Below, one piece after another: positions 53,306 through 61,571 of a DNA stretch of 64,000 nucleotides (position 1 is the first letter of the stretch; each line of letters opens with the position of its first letter). This stretch comes from an uncultured Clostridia bacterium (GTDB lineage Bacteria; Bacillota; Clostridia; Christensenellales; Aristaeellaceae), in contig CAKUKP010000001.1 in NCBI GenBank assembly GCA_934663625.1, forward strand, positions 1 through 64,000. Reading direction: 5' to 3'. The notes beneath the pieces were generated by a model, which was given only the letters and a program-made list of their open reading frames with translations, did no database searches and was not told the origin of the DNA. Both the position numbers and the translations under genes were made by a program.

Positions 53306-53334
53306 ATTATAGCGCCGCGAATATTAGGATTCAA
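53306..53334 (-). promoter_or_regulatory. Promoter of queT
   Basis: TTGAAT (53329-53334), 17-base spacer, TATAAT (53306-53311) on the minus strand. The first leader stem begins about six bases after the -10. Confidence 0.8.
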
Positions 53335-53391
53335 GCAACTACGCGCAAATTCAATATTTTTCTGTTATACTATCCGCATAGGAGGCACACC

Positions 53392-54186
53392 ATGAAAATT
53401 TTTGATGTACACGCGCATATTTATCCTGAAAAGATCGCGCTGAAGGCGGCAAAGAGCATCGGCGATTTTTATTTCGGTTATCCGATCGCCGGAACGGGCT
53501 GTCTGGAAGATTGCGTCGCGCGCATGGATCGCGCCGGAATCGAAAAATTCGCCGCGCATTCCGTGGCGCTCACGCCGCACAACGTGCTGTCGATCAACCG
53601 TTTCATTCTGGAATGCCATAAAAAATATCCCGATCGCATCGTGCCCTTCGCGGCGATGCACCCCGATGTGCCCGATCCCGAAGCGGCGGTCGATGAAATC
53701 GTAGCGGCGGGCTTTCGCGGCATCAAGCTGCACCCCGATATGCAGGGCTTCGCCGTGGACAGCGATCGCGCTCTGCCGATGATGCGCGCCATCGCGGGCA
53801 AGCTGCCGCTGCTGGTGCATTGCGGGGATGTGCGCTATGATTTCGATGGGCCGAAGCGGATGCTTTCGCTGCACGAAAAGGTGCCTGAGCTTCAATTGAT
53901 CTGCGCGCATCTGGGCGGCTGGATGGAATGGGATGACGCCGCGCGCATCATGCCGGAGCACAACCTGATCGTGGATCTGTCCAGCGCCATCTTCCATTGG
54001 GAGCCGAGCGAGGCGGCGGACGTATTGCGCACCTACGGCACGAAGAACGTGCTGTTCGGTTCGGATTATCCCATGTGGAGTCCGGATATCGAGGTAGAGC
54101 GGTTTATGCGCATTCCGCTGACCGATCAGGAACGATCGGACATCCTGTGGAACAATGCCGATCGGCTGCTGCACCTGGAACTGTGA
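53392..54186 (+). CDS. Amidohydrolase family metal-dependent hydrolase
   Basis: A 264-residue TIM-barrel hydrolase of the amidohydrolase-2 (ACMSD-like) group: FDVHAHIYPE supplies the first two histidines (His8, His10), then GIKLHPDMQGF, LVHCGD, ICAHLGGW and the final metal Asp in FGSDYPMWSP. It hydrolyses or decarboxylates a small carboxylic or cyclic substrate; the exact reaction is unknown. AGGAGG precedes the ATG. It is divergent from queT and stands alone. Confidence 0.88.
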   Translation: MKIFDVHAHIYPEKIALKAAKSIGDFYFGYPIAGTGCLEDCVARMDRAGIEKFAAHSVALTPHNVLSINRFILECHKKYPDRIVPFAAMHPDVPDPEAAVDEIVAAGFRGIKLHPDMQGFAVDSDRALPMMRAIAGKLPLLVHCGDVRYDFDGPKRMLSLHEKVPELQLICAHLGGWMEWDDAARIMPEHNLIVDLSSAIFHWEPSEAADVLRTYGTKNVLFGSDYPMWSPDIEVERFMRIPLTDQERSDILWNNADRLLHLEL

Positions 54187-54235
54187 ATAAACCTGCGCGC
54201 AGTATTGACTTTATTTTGAAAATGCCGCGCCGGAT

Positions 54236-54264
54236 TTGACGATGCGCGCCGGATTATGTATAAT
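54236..54264 (+). promoter_or_regulatory. Promoter of the small membrane protein gene
   Basis: TTGACG (54236-54241), 17-base spacer, TATAAT (54259-54264). Confidence 0.75.
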
Positions 54265-54306
54265 AGAATTATCAATCATTATCGGCGGGAAAGGGGCGCA
54301 TGAATC

Positions 54307-54597
54307 ATGGCGCGCGAAGAAAAGAAATACAGAAATCAGAAGATCTCCGTGCTGAACTGGATGGGAACGCTGCTGCTGTGCGCGATTCCCGGCGTGAACA
54401 TCATATCGATGATTTTGTTCATCATTCTGAGCAAAACGCAGGCGAAGCGCAGCTTCGCCATCGCCGTGCTGCTCCTTACGGTGATTCTGGCGGCGCTGGG
54501 GTGCGCGGCGTTTCTGGTATTCCCGAACGAGCTTGCCGATCTGGCGAACCAGATTCGCAGGCAGGCGGGGCTTACTGCGCAGATTACGCTGAACTGA
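54307..54597 (+). CDS. Small membrane protein, unknown function
   Basis: A 96-residue protein with a basic N-terminus (REEKKYRNQK), two hydrophobic helices (about 16-40 and 50-72) and a short hydrophilic tail. No family recognised. A good promoter (54236-54264) and AAAGGGG 10 bases upstream support expression. The 3' side runs into a hairpin-rich region. Function cannot be proposed. Confidence 0.65.
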   Translation: MAREEKKYRNQKISVLNWMGTLLLCAIPGVNIISMILFIILSKTQAKRSFAIAVLLLTVILAALGCAAFLVFPNELADLANQIRRQAGLTAQITLN

Positions 54598-54611
54598 CGC
54601 TTCTAATTCTC

Positions 54612-54929
54612 CAAAATCTCACGATTTTGTCGAGTAGGAAGAATACTGCGGATTCCTGAAAACCTGCGGGTTTTCCGGATAGCAGTCGCGTGCTGTTTGC
54701 AGCCCGCGACCAGCCGGTGCGAATCCTACGGATTCCAGCACCGCGCTGCCGAAACTCGGCTACACCGAGTCTTCGGCGCGTTAGCGGAATCCTGACTGTA
54801 GGTATTGTTTTTTCATCTCTGATGAAAAAACCAAATTCACCGCGCATGTCGCTGAATTTGATTTTACAGGCTGTTCTGTGATCGCTTTTTGACAATTTAA
54901 ACCGGCTGCGTTTGCACGCCGGTTTTTTT
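54612..54929 (+). other. Dense array of perfect hairpins between genes
   Basis: Eight or more inverted repeats follow one another: 54612-54618/54623-54629; 54658-54664/54669-54675; 54685-54690/54705-54710 with an inner GCTG/CAGC stem; the composite 54716-54726/54730-54742; 54754-54759/54765-54770 inside CCGAA/TTCGG; 54807-54817/54821-54831 (11 bp, perfect); 54833-54839/54853-54859; and the terminator 54899-54929. No coding frame is convincing. It may be a structured RNA or a cluster of intergenic palindromic repeats. Confidence 0.6.
54899..54929 (+). terminator. Rho-independent terminator upstream of addA
   Basis: AAACCGGC / GCCGGTTT stem with an 11-base loop, followed by a run of seven T residues. 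It closes the hairpin-rich region after the small membrane protein gene. Confidence 0.85.
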
Positions 54930-54953
54930 GAAATGGTTTGAACGAGGGCTTTT

Positions 54954-57900
54954 ATGATGCAATGGACAGATGAACAGGCGCGCGCGATCGATGCGCGGGG
55001 CGAAAACATATTGCTAAGCGCGGCGGCGGGGTCAGGCAAGACCACCGTGCTGGTGGCGCGCGTGCTGGGGCTGATCGAACAGGGCGATACCAGCGTGGAT
55101 CGAATGCTGATCGTAACCTTCACCCGCGCGGCTTCGGCGGATATGCGCGCGAAGCTATCCGAAAAGCTGACCGCCCGCGCCGCCGAGGGCGATGCGCGCT
55201 GCCGCGAACAGACGCTTTTGCTGGATCGCGCGACGATCACCACGCTGCACGGCTTCTGCGCCGAATTTCTGCGCAGTCATTTCGAAACGGCGCAGGTGGA
55301 TCCCGCCTTCCGCGTGCTGGACGAAGCGGAGAGCCGCCGCATCTGGGATGATGCGCTGGATGATGCGATCGAGGAAGCCTACGCCGAGGGCGATGAGGAT
55401 CTGCTGACGCTGGATTACGGGCGCGGGCCGAAGGGCGTGCGCGAAATGGCGGATGGGCTGCTGCACGCGCTGGAGGAACGCCCCGATCCGGATCAATGGC
55501 TGGATCGCGCGTGCGCGATGGATGATTCGATGCGCGATCTGTGGCTGCGGGAATTGATGATCGATGCGCAGAGCCGGATCGATCAGGCGGTTCTTCTGTG
55601 GAATCAGGCGCTTTTGCATTCGGGCTGCACCGAAAATTACGCCATCGCCATCGAAACCGATTTGAAAAACGTTCTTCCGCTGCGCAAACTTTCGCAATAC
55701 GATGATCTGCGCCGCGCGCTCGCCGAATTCAAGCCGACCGCCGCGCGGCGGCGCGCGAAGGGTGCGCCCGAGGTTGCGCAGGAAGTGAAGGACATGCGCG
55801 ACAGCGCAAAACGCGCGATCGCGGGCGCCGCCATGCTCAATCTGCCGCTTCCGCAGGCGCTTGCGGATGTAAATGCGCTGCGAACGCAGATTCGCCGCCT
55901 CGGCAAAATTGCGCTGCGGGCGCGGGAAATCATCGATGCGCGCAAGGCGGAAATATCGGGGCTGAGCTATGCCGATCTGGAGCGGTACGCGCTGCGGGCG
56001 CTCGCCGATCCGGATACCGCCGCATCGCTGCGCGAAAAATACGATTATGTATTCGTGGATGAATATCAGGATACATCCGATGTGCAGGAAGCGCTGATCA
56101 ATCGCATCGTGCGCGGCAACAACCTTTTCATGGTGGGCGATGTAAAGCAATCCATCTATCGCTTCCGCCAGGCGGAGCCGCGCCTGTTTCTGGAAAAATA
56201 CGAATCCTTCGGGCGCGGAATCGGCGGCAGGCTTTTGAACCTTACGATGAATTTCCGTTCCGACGCGGTAATTCTGGATTTCGTGAACCGCGTGTTTGAG
56301 CGCGCAATGCACGGCGGCGCGAGCGAAATCGTATACGATGCAGCCGCGCGGCTGAACGCGGGACGCGGCGCATCGGACGGCGGCAGCGTATCGATTCACA
56401 TTCTGACCGGCAGTGCGGAAAATGACGGCGACGATGCGCAGGATTACATCGCCTGCGAACGCGAAGCGCTGTACATCGCATCGCGCATCCGCGCGCGTAT
56501 GCAGGAGGATGAATCGCTGCGCTATCGCGATTTCGCGGTGCTGACGCGCGTAAAATCGGGCGTGCTGGGCAAGATGGCGAACATTCTGATGGAACAGGGC
56601 ATTCCCGCCTACGCGGACGGCACGGAGGGTTTTTTCGAATCGATGGAAATATCGCTGGCGCTTTCGCTGCTCAAGCTGACGGCGAACGCCCGCAGCGATG
56701 TGGAATTGATCGGCGCGCTTCGATCGCCCGTGGTGGGGCTGACGGACGCGGAGCTAGCGCAGATTCGAATCGCACAGCCGGAAGGGCCGTTCGTGGATGC
56801 ATGCCGGTCTTACGCGCAGGGCGATGATCTGACGGCGGACAGGCTGCGCGCGTTTTTTGAAAAGCTGAACCGCTGGCGGCTGATGTGCGGCAACATCGAT
56901 CTGGGCGTGCTGACGCGCACGATTCTGGATGAGAGCGGATTTTACGATTGTGCGGGCGCGATGGTGGGCGGCGCGCAGCGGCAGGCGAATCTGAACCGGC
57001 TGGTGCAGAATGCGGCGGCGTTCGATCGCAATGTTTCGGGATCGCTGACGCGGTTTCTGCGCCATACGGAAAAGATACGCGCGCGCGGCGACGGCGATGA
57101 TGCGCACGTGCTGGGCGAAAATGATGATGTGGTGCGGCTGATGACCGCGCACAAGAGCAAGGGACTGGAATTTCCCGTGGTGTTCGGCGCGCTGCTGGGC
57201 CGCCACTTCCACGGCGGGCGCGTGCAGGCGTTTTCGGCGCATCGCGATTTGGGCGTGGGCTGCAGATACTGCGATCCGCAGTTGCAAACCCGCCGAACCA
57301 CGCTGCCGCAGATCGCCATCACATCGCGCGAGGATCGCGAAACGCGCGCGGAGGAAAAGCGCATATTGTACGTGCTGCTGACGCGCGCGCAGAAGCATCT
57401 GGAATTGATCGGCAGCGTAAAGGATGCGGAAGCGGCGCAATCGCGCTGGTCGGCGCTTCGAAACGCGCCGGACGCGGCGGACAATTATCTGGATGTGATC
57501 ATGCCCGCCGTGCTGGACAGTGGTATGCCGGTGGAATATGTAGATCGAATTTCCAACGCGCAGGCGGACGTGAAATCCAACGATCCCATGCAGCAGCTGC
57601 TGCACGCCGATTGCGCGGATGACGCGCTGCAGCGCGAAATGGAGTGGAAATACCCGTATGCGGAGGACAAACAGCCCCTGAAGCTGACCGTAACGGGGCT
57701 TTTGCGCAGCCTGCAGGGGCCTGCGGAAACGGACGCGCTGATTCAGCGCCCCGCGTTCATGGCGGAGGCGGGCGCGCGCGGCATGAACGGCGCGGAGCGC
57801 GGCACGGCGTACCACCGCGCAATGGAATTGATGGATCTGGAAAGCCTGCGCGATCTGCCCGAATCGGGCTACGAGCGCGCGATCCGCGCGCGGATCGATG

Positions 57901-58358
57901 CGATGACAGCCTGCGGCCGAATGGAGGATATACAGCGGGAGGCGGTTTCGGTGCGCTCCATCGCGCGCTTTTTCAAGAGCGAAATCGGATCGCGGCTGCT
58001 TCGGGCGCAGGAGGTGCGCCGCGAATGGAGCTTCAACGTGCTGATGCGCATGTGCGAAGCGCTGATGGAGGATGAATCCGCAGCGGCGGACGCGGACGGC
58101 GAAATTCTGGTGCAGGGCACGATCGACTGTTGCTTTATCGAAAACGATGGCTGGGTGCTGCTGGACTACAAGACCGATCGCGAAACCGATGCGGCGGCGT
58201 TTACCGATCGCTACGCCGGTCAGCTGCGCCTGTACGCGCTGGCGCTGGAGCGCATCACGGGGCTGCCCGTGCGCGAAATCGCGCTGATCCTGCTGCGGAG
58301 CGGCGAAACGGTGCACATCGAACTGCCCGCATCGCCCGTGGATGTAGAAATGATCTAA
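54954..58358 (+). CDS. addA: ATP-dependent helicase/nuclease subunit A (AddA)
   Basis: An 1134-residue UvrD-type helicase-nuclease acting in double-strand-break resection with AddB. Walker A is SAAAGSGKTT (Lys29), motif Ia VTFTRAASADM, Walker B FVDEYQDTSDVQ near residue 365, and motifs V-VI are MTAHKSKGLEFPVV and LYVLLTRAQKH. The C-terminal RecB-type nuclease has GTIDCCF and LLDYKTD (about 1050-1070). Length is near the family norm. AddB normally precedes addA, but no addB is found here; the upstream neighbour is a hairpin array. GAGGG lies upstream of two adjacent ATGs. Confidence 0.95.
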   Translation: MMQWTDEQARAIDARGENILLSAAAGSGKTTVLVARVLGLIEQGDTSVDRMLIVTFTRAASADMRAKLSEKLTARAAEGDARCREQTLLLDRATITTLHGFCAEFLRSHFETAQVDPAFRVLDEAESRRIWDDALDDAIEEAYAEGDEDLLTLDYGRGPKGVREMADGLLHALEERPDPDQWLDRACAMDDSMRDLWLRELMIDAQSRIDQAVLLWNQALLHSGCTENYAIAIETDLKNVLPLRKLSQYDDLRRALAEFKPTAARRRAKGAPEVAQEVKDMRDSAKRAIAGAAMLNLPLPQALADVNALRTQIRRLGKIALRAREIIDARKAEISGLSYADLERYALRALADPDTAASLREKYDYVFVDEYQDTSDVQEALINRIVRGNNLFMVGDVKQSIYRFRQAEPRLFLEKYESFGRGIGGRLLNLTMNFRSDAVILDFVNRVFERAMHGGASEIVYDAAARLNAGRGASDGGSVSIHILTGSAENDGDDAQDYIACEREALYIASRIRARMQEDESLRYRDFAVLTRVKSGVLGKMANILMEQGIPAYADGTEGFFESMEISLALSLLKLTANARSDVELIGALRSPVVGLTDAELAQIRIAQPEGPFVDACRSYAQGDDLTADRLRAFFEKLNRWRLMCGNIDLGVLTRTILDESGFYDCAGAMVGGAQRQANLNRLVQNAAAFDRNVSGSLTRFLRHTEKIRARGDGDDAHVLGENDDVVRLMTAHKSKGLEFPVVFGALLGRHFHGGRVQAFSAHRDLGVGCRYCDPQLQTRRTTLPQIAITSREDRETRAEEKRILYVLLTRAQKHLELIGSVKDAEAAQSRWSALRNAPDAADNYLDVIMPAVLDSGMPVEYVDRISNAQADVKSNDPMQQLLHADCADDALQREMEWKYPYAEDKQPLKLTVTGLLRSLQGPAETDALIQRPAFMAEAGARGMNGAERGTAYHRAMELMDLESLRDLPESGYERAIRARIDAMTACGRMEDIQREAVSVRSIARFFKSEIGSRLLRAQEVRREWSFNVLMRMCEALMEDESAAADADGEILVQGTIDCCFIENDGWVLLDYKTDRETDAAAFTDRYAGQLRLYALALERITGLPVREIALILLRSGETVHIELPASPVDVEMI

Positions 58359-58417
58359 AATACGCGCTAATGAACCGCACAGTTTGCCGAAAAGTGTTTG
58401 TTTTTACATAAGCGTAC

Positions 58418-58446
58418 TGGACAAAATCGCCGCGAAATTGTATGAT
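58418..58446 (+). promoter_or_regulatory. Promoter of a small membrane protein gene
   Basis: TGGACA (58418-58423), 17-base spacer, TATGAT (58441-58446). Confidence 0.55.
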
Positions 58447-58478
58447 TAAAGATGAGATTTTAGCGGGGAGGTAATGTG

Positions 58479-58787
58479 ATGCACTCCAGAATGAATCCTT
58501 TGGCGCTGGCGGGGTTTTCGCTTTCCCTGCTCTCCTTTTTGCTGGCCGTCTTTTCCGGACTTTGTACGTTCGGCGTGATGCTGACCTCCATGGTGGGCGC
58601 GATCAGCGGCATACTGGCGCTGGTGGCGGCCTCCGTCGGGCTGACCATGACCGGCATTGCCCGCAGCGAAATCGTGGAAAAGGCGCAGTATGGCGATGAA
58701 TTCGCCGTGAGCGGCATGGTGGTGGGCATCGTGGTATGCGCATTTTCCGTCGCGGCGCTGGTGCTGTACTTCGTAATGTTCAAATAA
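58479..58787 (+). CDS. Small membrane protein, unknown function (DUF4190-like topology)
   Basis: A 102-residue protein with three hydrophobic segments (about 7-28, 32-60 and 77-100), rich in Gly, Ala and Leu, with a charged loop (ARSEIVEKAQYGDEF) between the second and third. The pattern resembles small DUF4190-type membrane proteins, but the family is not certain. GGGGAGG lies seven bases before the ATG; a GTG one codon earlier is possible. A terminator follows. Confidence 0.7.
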   Translation: MHSRMNPLALAGFSLSLLSFLLAVFSGLCTFGVMLTSMVGAISGILALVAASVGLTMTGIARSEIVEKAQYGDEFAVSGMVVGIVVCAFSVAALVLYFVMFK

Positions 58788-58847
58788 GCAATTGATATTC
58801 TTCCGCGGGGCGTTCGTCAAACGAACGTTCCGCGTCAAATCATGGAC

Positions 58848-58880
58848 AAACCCCGCCTAAACAGCAAAAGGCGGGGTTTT
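58848..58880 (+). terminator. Rho-independent terminator
   Basis: AAACCCCGCC / GGCGGGGTTT stem (58848-58857 with 58870-58879), followed by TGTT. It ends the transcript of the small membrane protein gene. Confidence 0.85.
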
Positions 58881-58925
58881 GTTGTAGCGAAAAGGGAAAG
58901 CATTGTTCGCGCATATTGCGGATGA

Positions 58926-59075
58926 AAACCATTTGTACGCCATGTTGTAATTGACTTCTTCCAACCGCGCTTCAGACTTGATTCCGTACAGGTACCCGAT
59001 GAACAGCATCCGAAACGTTATCTCCGGATCGATCGCCGGTCGACCGTTGTCCGCGCAGTACAGCGGCGCGCACAG
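58926..59075 (-). pseudogene. Transposase fragment (IS1182-like)
   Basis: The minus strand reads LYCADNGRPAIDPEITFRML followed by FIGYLYGIKSEARLEEV and NYNMAYKWF, the conserved N-terminal block of IS1182-type DDE transposases (usually Y-S/C-ADNGRPSIDP ... GYLYGI-S-RLEE). An in-frame stop lies just before it and homology ends after KWF, so only about 50 of over 400 residues remain. No terminal inverted repeats were recognised. A dead relic of an insertion sequence. Confidence 0.75.
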
Positions 59076-59119
59076 CTATCTCCCCATCAGGCGGAACCAA
59101 AGAACGAACGTTCGTAACC

Positions 59120-59172
59120 CTTGCCTTCCTCTGATGAGGAAGGTGGATGCCGAAGGCAGACGGAAGGAGAGA
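59120..59172 (-). repeat. Dispersed structured repeat, variant type
   Basis: Read on the minus strand: TCTCTCCTTCCGTC, a small stem TGCC-TTC-GGCA, then TCCACCTTCCTC and a closing hairpin CCTTCCTC ATCA GAGGAAGG. The architecture parallels the CTCCCTCAGTC family at 46-86, 4402-4460 and 59221-59276, with different flank sequence. Confidence 0.6.
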
Positions 59173-59220
59173 TAACGTACCTGCCGTTTTACGCTGGTTT
59201 TCGGGTTCTGCGGCACGGGT

Positions 59221-59276
59221 TTCTCTCCCTCAGTCATCGCTCCGCGATGCCAGCTCCCCCATCAGGTGGAGCCGGA
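59221..59276 (+). repeat. Dispersed structured repeat, copy 3
   Basis: TCTCCCTCAGTC, stem CATCGC-TCC-GCGATG, then CCAGCTCCCCCATCAGGTGG. Flanks match copies 1 and 2; the stem is different but still perfect. Confidence 0.7.
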
Positions 59277-59346
59277 ATTGGTTCGTGCGGGAACGCTAAA
59301 CTTGGCTAATGGCGACGAGGTTGTCAAGGATACGGCTGGTAACGAG

Positions 59347-59441
59347 GTATTAATTCCCAATGGGAACGCGAAACCACCAAATACGAGGTGAAGGATGTGC
59401 TTTTGTACATTCTGTATTAATTCCCAATGGGAACGCGAAAC
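59347..59441 (+). CRISPR. Minimal CRISPR-like array (two identical 28-nt repeats, one 39-nt spacer)
   Basis: Identical 28-base repeats at 59347-59374 and 59414-59441 have an internal TTCCC-AAT-GGGAA palindrome and end in GCGAAAC, both common in CRISPR repeats. The unique 39-base spacer is 59375-59413. Partial repeats sharing only the 3' part occur at 59274-59301 (GGGAACGCTAAAC; 45-base gap) and around 59494-59503 (AATGCGAAAC; 34-base gap), as degenerate edges would. No cas gene lies in the window. A chance duplication is possible with so few units. Confidence 0.5.
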
Positions 59442-59503
59442 TTGAACATTTTGTGTTCATGAGCCTACTTTACCACGATATACGGATTTTGTCAATGCGA
59501 AAC

Positions 59504-59865
59504 CCTCTAAATCTTCCAAAAAACTTAGTCAACCTCATGGGCAAAGGCGAATTATACACATTTTGATGCGTGATTCCGTATTAAGAAAAGTCGCTTGACG
59601 AAGAATTTGATCATCCGAGCGGGTATATACGCCCGAAAGCGAACCCAAGGTGCCGTGCAAACCGGCAATCAGCCGTTTGACGCACGAGATCGCATTTCAC
59701 AGAATGCCGTCCGGATCGCGTTTTTTTGCCCGTTTCCCCTGCCGTTCACAATTTGTTTTCAGATAACGCAAACCGCGTTCAGAAACGATCCCGCTTTTTT
59801 AAGCTCCATTTCAGGTTGCGCCCTTAGAATGGATGCCATCATCCAGGAAAGGACGGAACCATTCC
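59504..59865. other. Intergenic region upstream of the efflux operon
   Basis: About 360 bases with mixed composition. A plus-strand frame at 59595-60152 overlaps the efflux adaptor gene in another frame and has no ribosome site. I see no RNA gene, repeat or clear promoter. Confidence 0.45.
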
Positions 59866-60876
59866 ATGAAACAAAAATCGAAACCCCGCAGACGCATATT
59901 CAGAAAAATACTGCTGATGCTGATCCTGCTGCTGGTATTGTCCGGCGCGGCGTTTTACGCCTATTCCGCGCTGAAGCAGGAATACACCGTGACCTACGAC
60001 AGCTATACCGCGATGACCGGCAGCATATCCAACGCGCTGAGCTTCAGCGGCAATTTAAATCTGGTGGACAGCAAAACCTATACCGCGTCCGCATCGGGAA
60101 CGGTTCGAACGATCTACGTTTCCGAACGCGATTCGGTGCAATCGGGCGATAAGCTGATGCGCCTGTCCAACGGCGAAACCATCCGCGCCGATTTCGATGG
60201 GCGGGTAAATTCGATCAGCGTCGCCGAGGGCGATGAGGTTTCCGCCGGCGCGAATCTGATTCAGATCGCGGATTTTTCCAATATGCAGGTCACGCTGCGC
60301 ATCGATGAATACGATATCGGAGAAGTTAGCGTGGGGCAGAGCTGCACCGTAACCGTAACCGCGCTGGAAAGGACGTTCGAATCGGAAATCGCTTCGATCA
60401 ATTACATATCCGCGTCCGGCGGATCGGTCGCCTATTATTCGGCGGTCGCCTATGTGACGGTGGACGACGGCGTTTATCCCGGAATGCAGGTAACCGTTTC
60501 CATCCCGCAGCAGGAAGCGACGGATGTGGTGATTCTGAAGGCCGATGCGATCAGCTTTGATGAAACCAATCAGGCGTTCGTCTGGATGCAGGGCGAGGAT
60601 GGCGAACTTACGCAGGTTTCCATCGAAACGGGCGTGAGCAACGGAAATTACGTGGAAATCGTATCCGGTCTTTCCGACGGCGATGAAGTATTTGTAGAAT
60701 CCAAACAGGAAACGGAATCCGCGGCGAGCGGGCTGCTCTCTGCACTGTTCGGCGGCCAGCAATTCAGCGGCGGCGGTGGCGGCGCACCCGATTTCGGCGG
60801 CGGCAGTATGCCTGATTTCAGCGGCGGTGGTCGCGGCGACTTTGGCGGTGGAATGCCGGGCGGTGGCGGACAATGA
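59866..60876 (+). CDS. Efflux periplasmic adaptor (MacA/HlyD-like)
   Basis: A 336-residue membrane-fusion protein: N-terminal anchor (about residues 10-34), then a lipoyl-like/barrel-sandwich half (YTASASGTVRTIYVSERDSV, FDGRVNSISVAEGDEV) and a beta-barrel (about 130-250). The coiled-coil hairpin between the lipoyl halves is very short. The C-terminus is a glycine-rich tail (about 300-336) with repeated DFGGG/DFSGG units. It couples the next two gene products to an extracellular path. The ATG at 59866 follows GGAAAGGACGG. Confidence 0.85.
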   Translation: MKQKSKPRRRIFRKILLMLILLLVLSGAAFYAYSALKQEYTVTYDSYTAMTGSISNALSFSGNLNLVDSKTYTASASGTVRTIYVSERDSVQSGDKLMRLSNGETIRADFDGRVNSISVAEGDEVSAGANLIQIADFSNMQVTLRIDEYDIGEVSVGQSCTVTVTALERTFESEIASINYISASGGSVAYYSAVAYVTVDDGVYPGMQVTVSIPQQEATDVVILKADAISFDETNQAFVWMQGEDGELTQVSIETGVSNGNYVEIVSGLSDGDEVFVESKQETESAASGLLSALFGGQQFSGGGGGAPDFGGGSMPDFSGGGRGDFGGGMPGGGGQ

Positions 60877-61571
60877 TGGAAAATACCTTCTTTGAAATGA
60901 CGGACATCCAGAAGTTCTACCAGATGGGCGATGAACGGATGCACGTTTTGAAAAATATCAATCTATCCCTGCGGCAGGGCGAATACCTGTCCATTCTGGG
61001 CCCCTCCGGCAGCGGCAAATCCACGCTGATGAACATCATCGGATGCCTGGATGTGCCCACCAGCGGACGGTACCTGCTGCGCGGTCGGGAAGTGGAGGGC
61101 ATGACGGAAACGGAGCTTGCGCAGCTGCGCAGCAGCGAAATCGGCTTTATCTTTCAGAATTCGCAGCTGCTGCCGCGGCTGACCGCGCAGAAAAATGTGG
61201 AACTTCCGCTGATTTACGTCGGAATCGCCCCCCGCGAACGCCGAAGGCGCGCCGAACAGATGCTGGATCGGGTCGGGCTGAGCGATCGCAGAAATCATTA
61301 TCCCAATCAGCTGTCCGGCGGCCAGCAGCAGCGCGTGGCGATTGCGCGGGCGCTGGTGGGCAACCCCAGCCTGCTGCTGGCGGATGAACCCACCGGCGCG
61401 CTGGATCAAAAGACGGGCAGGCAGGTTATGGCGCTGTTTCAGGAATTGAGCGCCGAGGGGCGCACGATCATCATGATCACCCACGATACGAACATCGCAT
61501 CCTATGCGAAGCGCATCGTACACATCATCGATGGCGAACTTACGGAAGGAGGCGGCACGCACGATGCTTAA
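60873..61571 (+). CDS. ABC transporter ATP-binding protein (MacB/LolD-type)
   Basis: A 232-residue ABC ATPase: Walker [11 protein letters not shown]-loop [12 protein letters not shown], signature [15 protein letters not shown] and [11 protein letters not shown], all intact. The LolD/MacB subgroup works with FtsX-type permeases such as the next gene. Start overlaps the adaptor stop by four bases (ATGA). Confidence 0.95.
   Translation: MMENTFFEMTDIQKFYQMGDERMHVLKNINLSLRQGEYLSILGPSGSGKSTLMNIIGCLDVPTSGRYLLRGREVEGMTETELAQLRSSEIGFIFQNSQLLPRLTAQKNVELPLIYVGIAPRERRRRAEQMLDRVGLSDRRNHYPNQLSGGQQQRVAIARALVGNPSLLLADEPTGALDQKTGRQVMALFQELSAEGRTIIMITHDTNIASYAKRIVHIIDGELTEGGGTHDA

Noticed and set aside
58926..59075. 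A functional insertion sequence
   Set aside because: Only about 50 codons of transposase remain, with a stop before and loss of homology after; no terminal inverted repeats were found.
59595..60152. A 185-codon + strand frame before the efflux adaptor
   Set aside because: No ribosome site, no recognisable features, and its second half overlaps the adaptor gene in a different frame.
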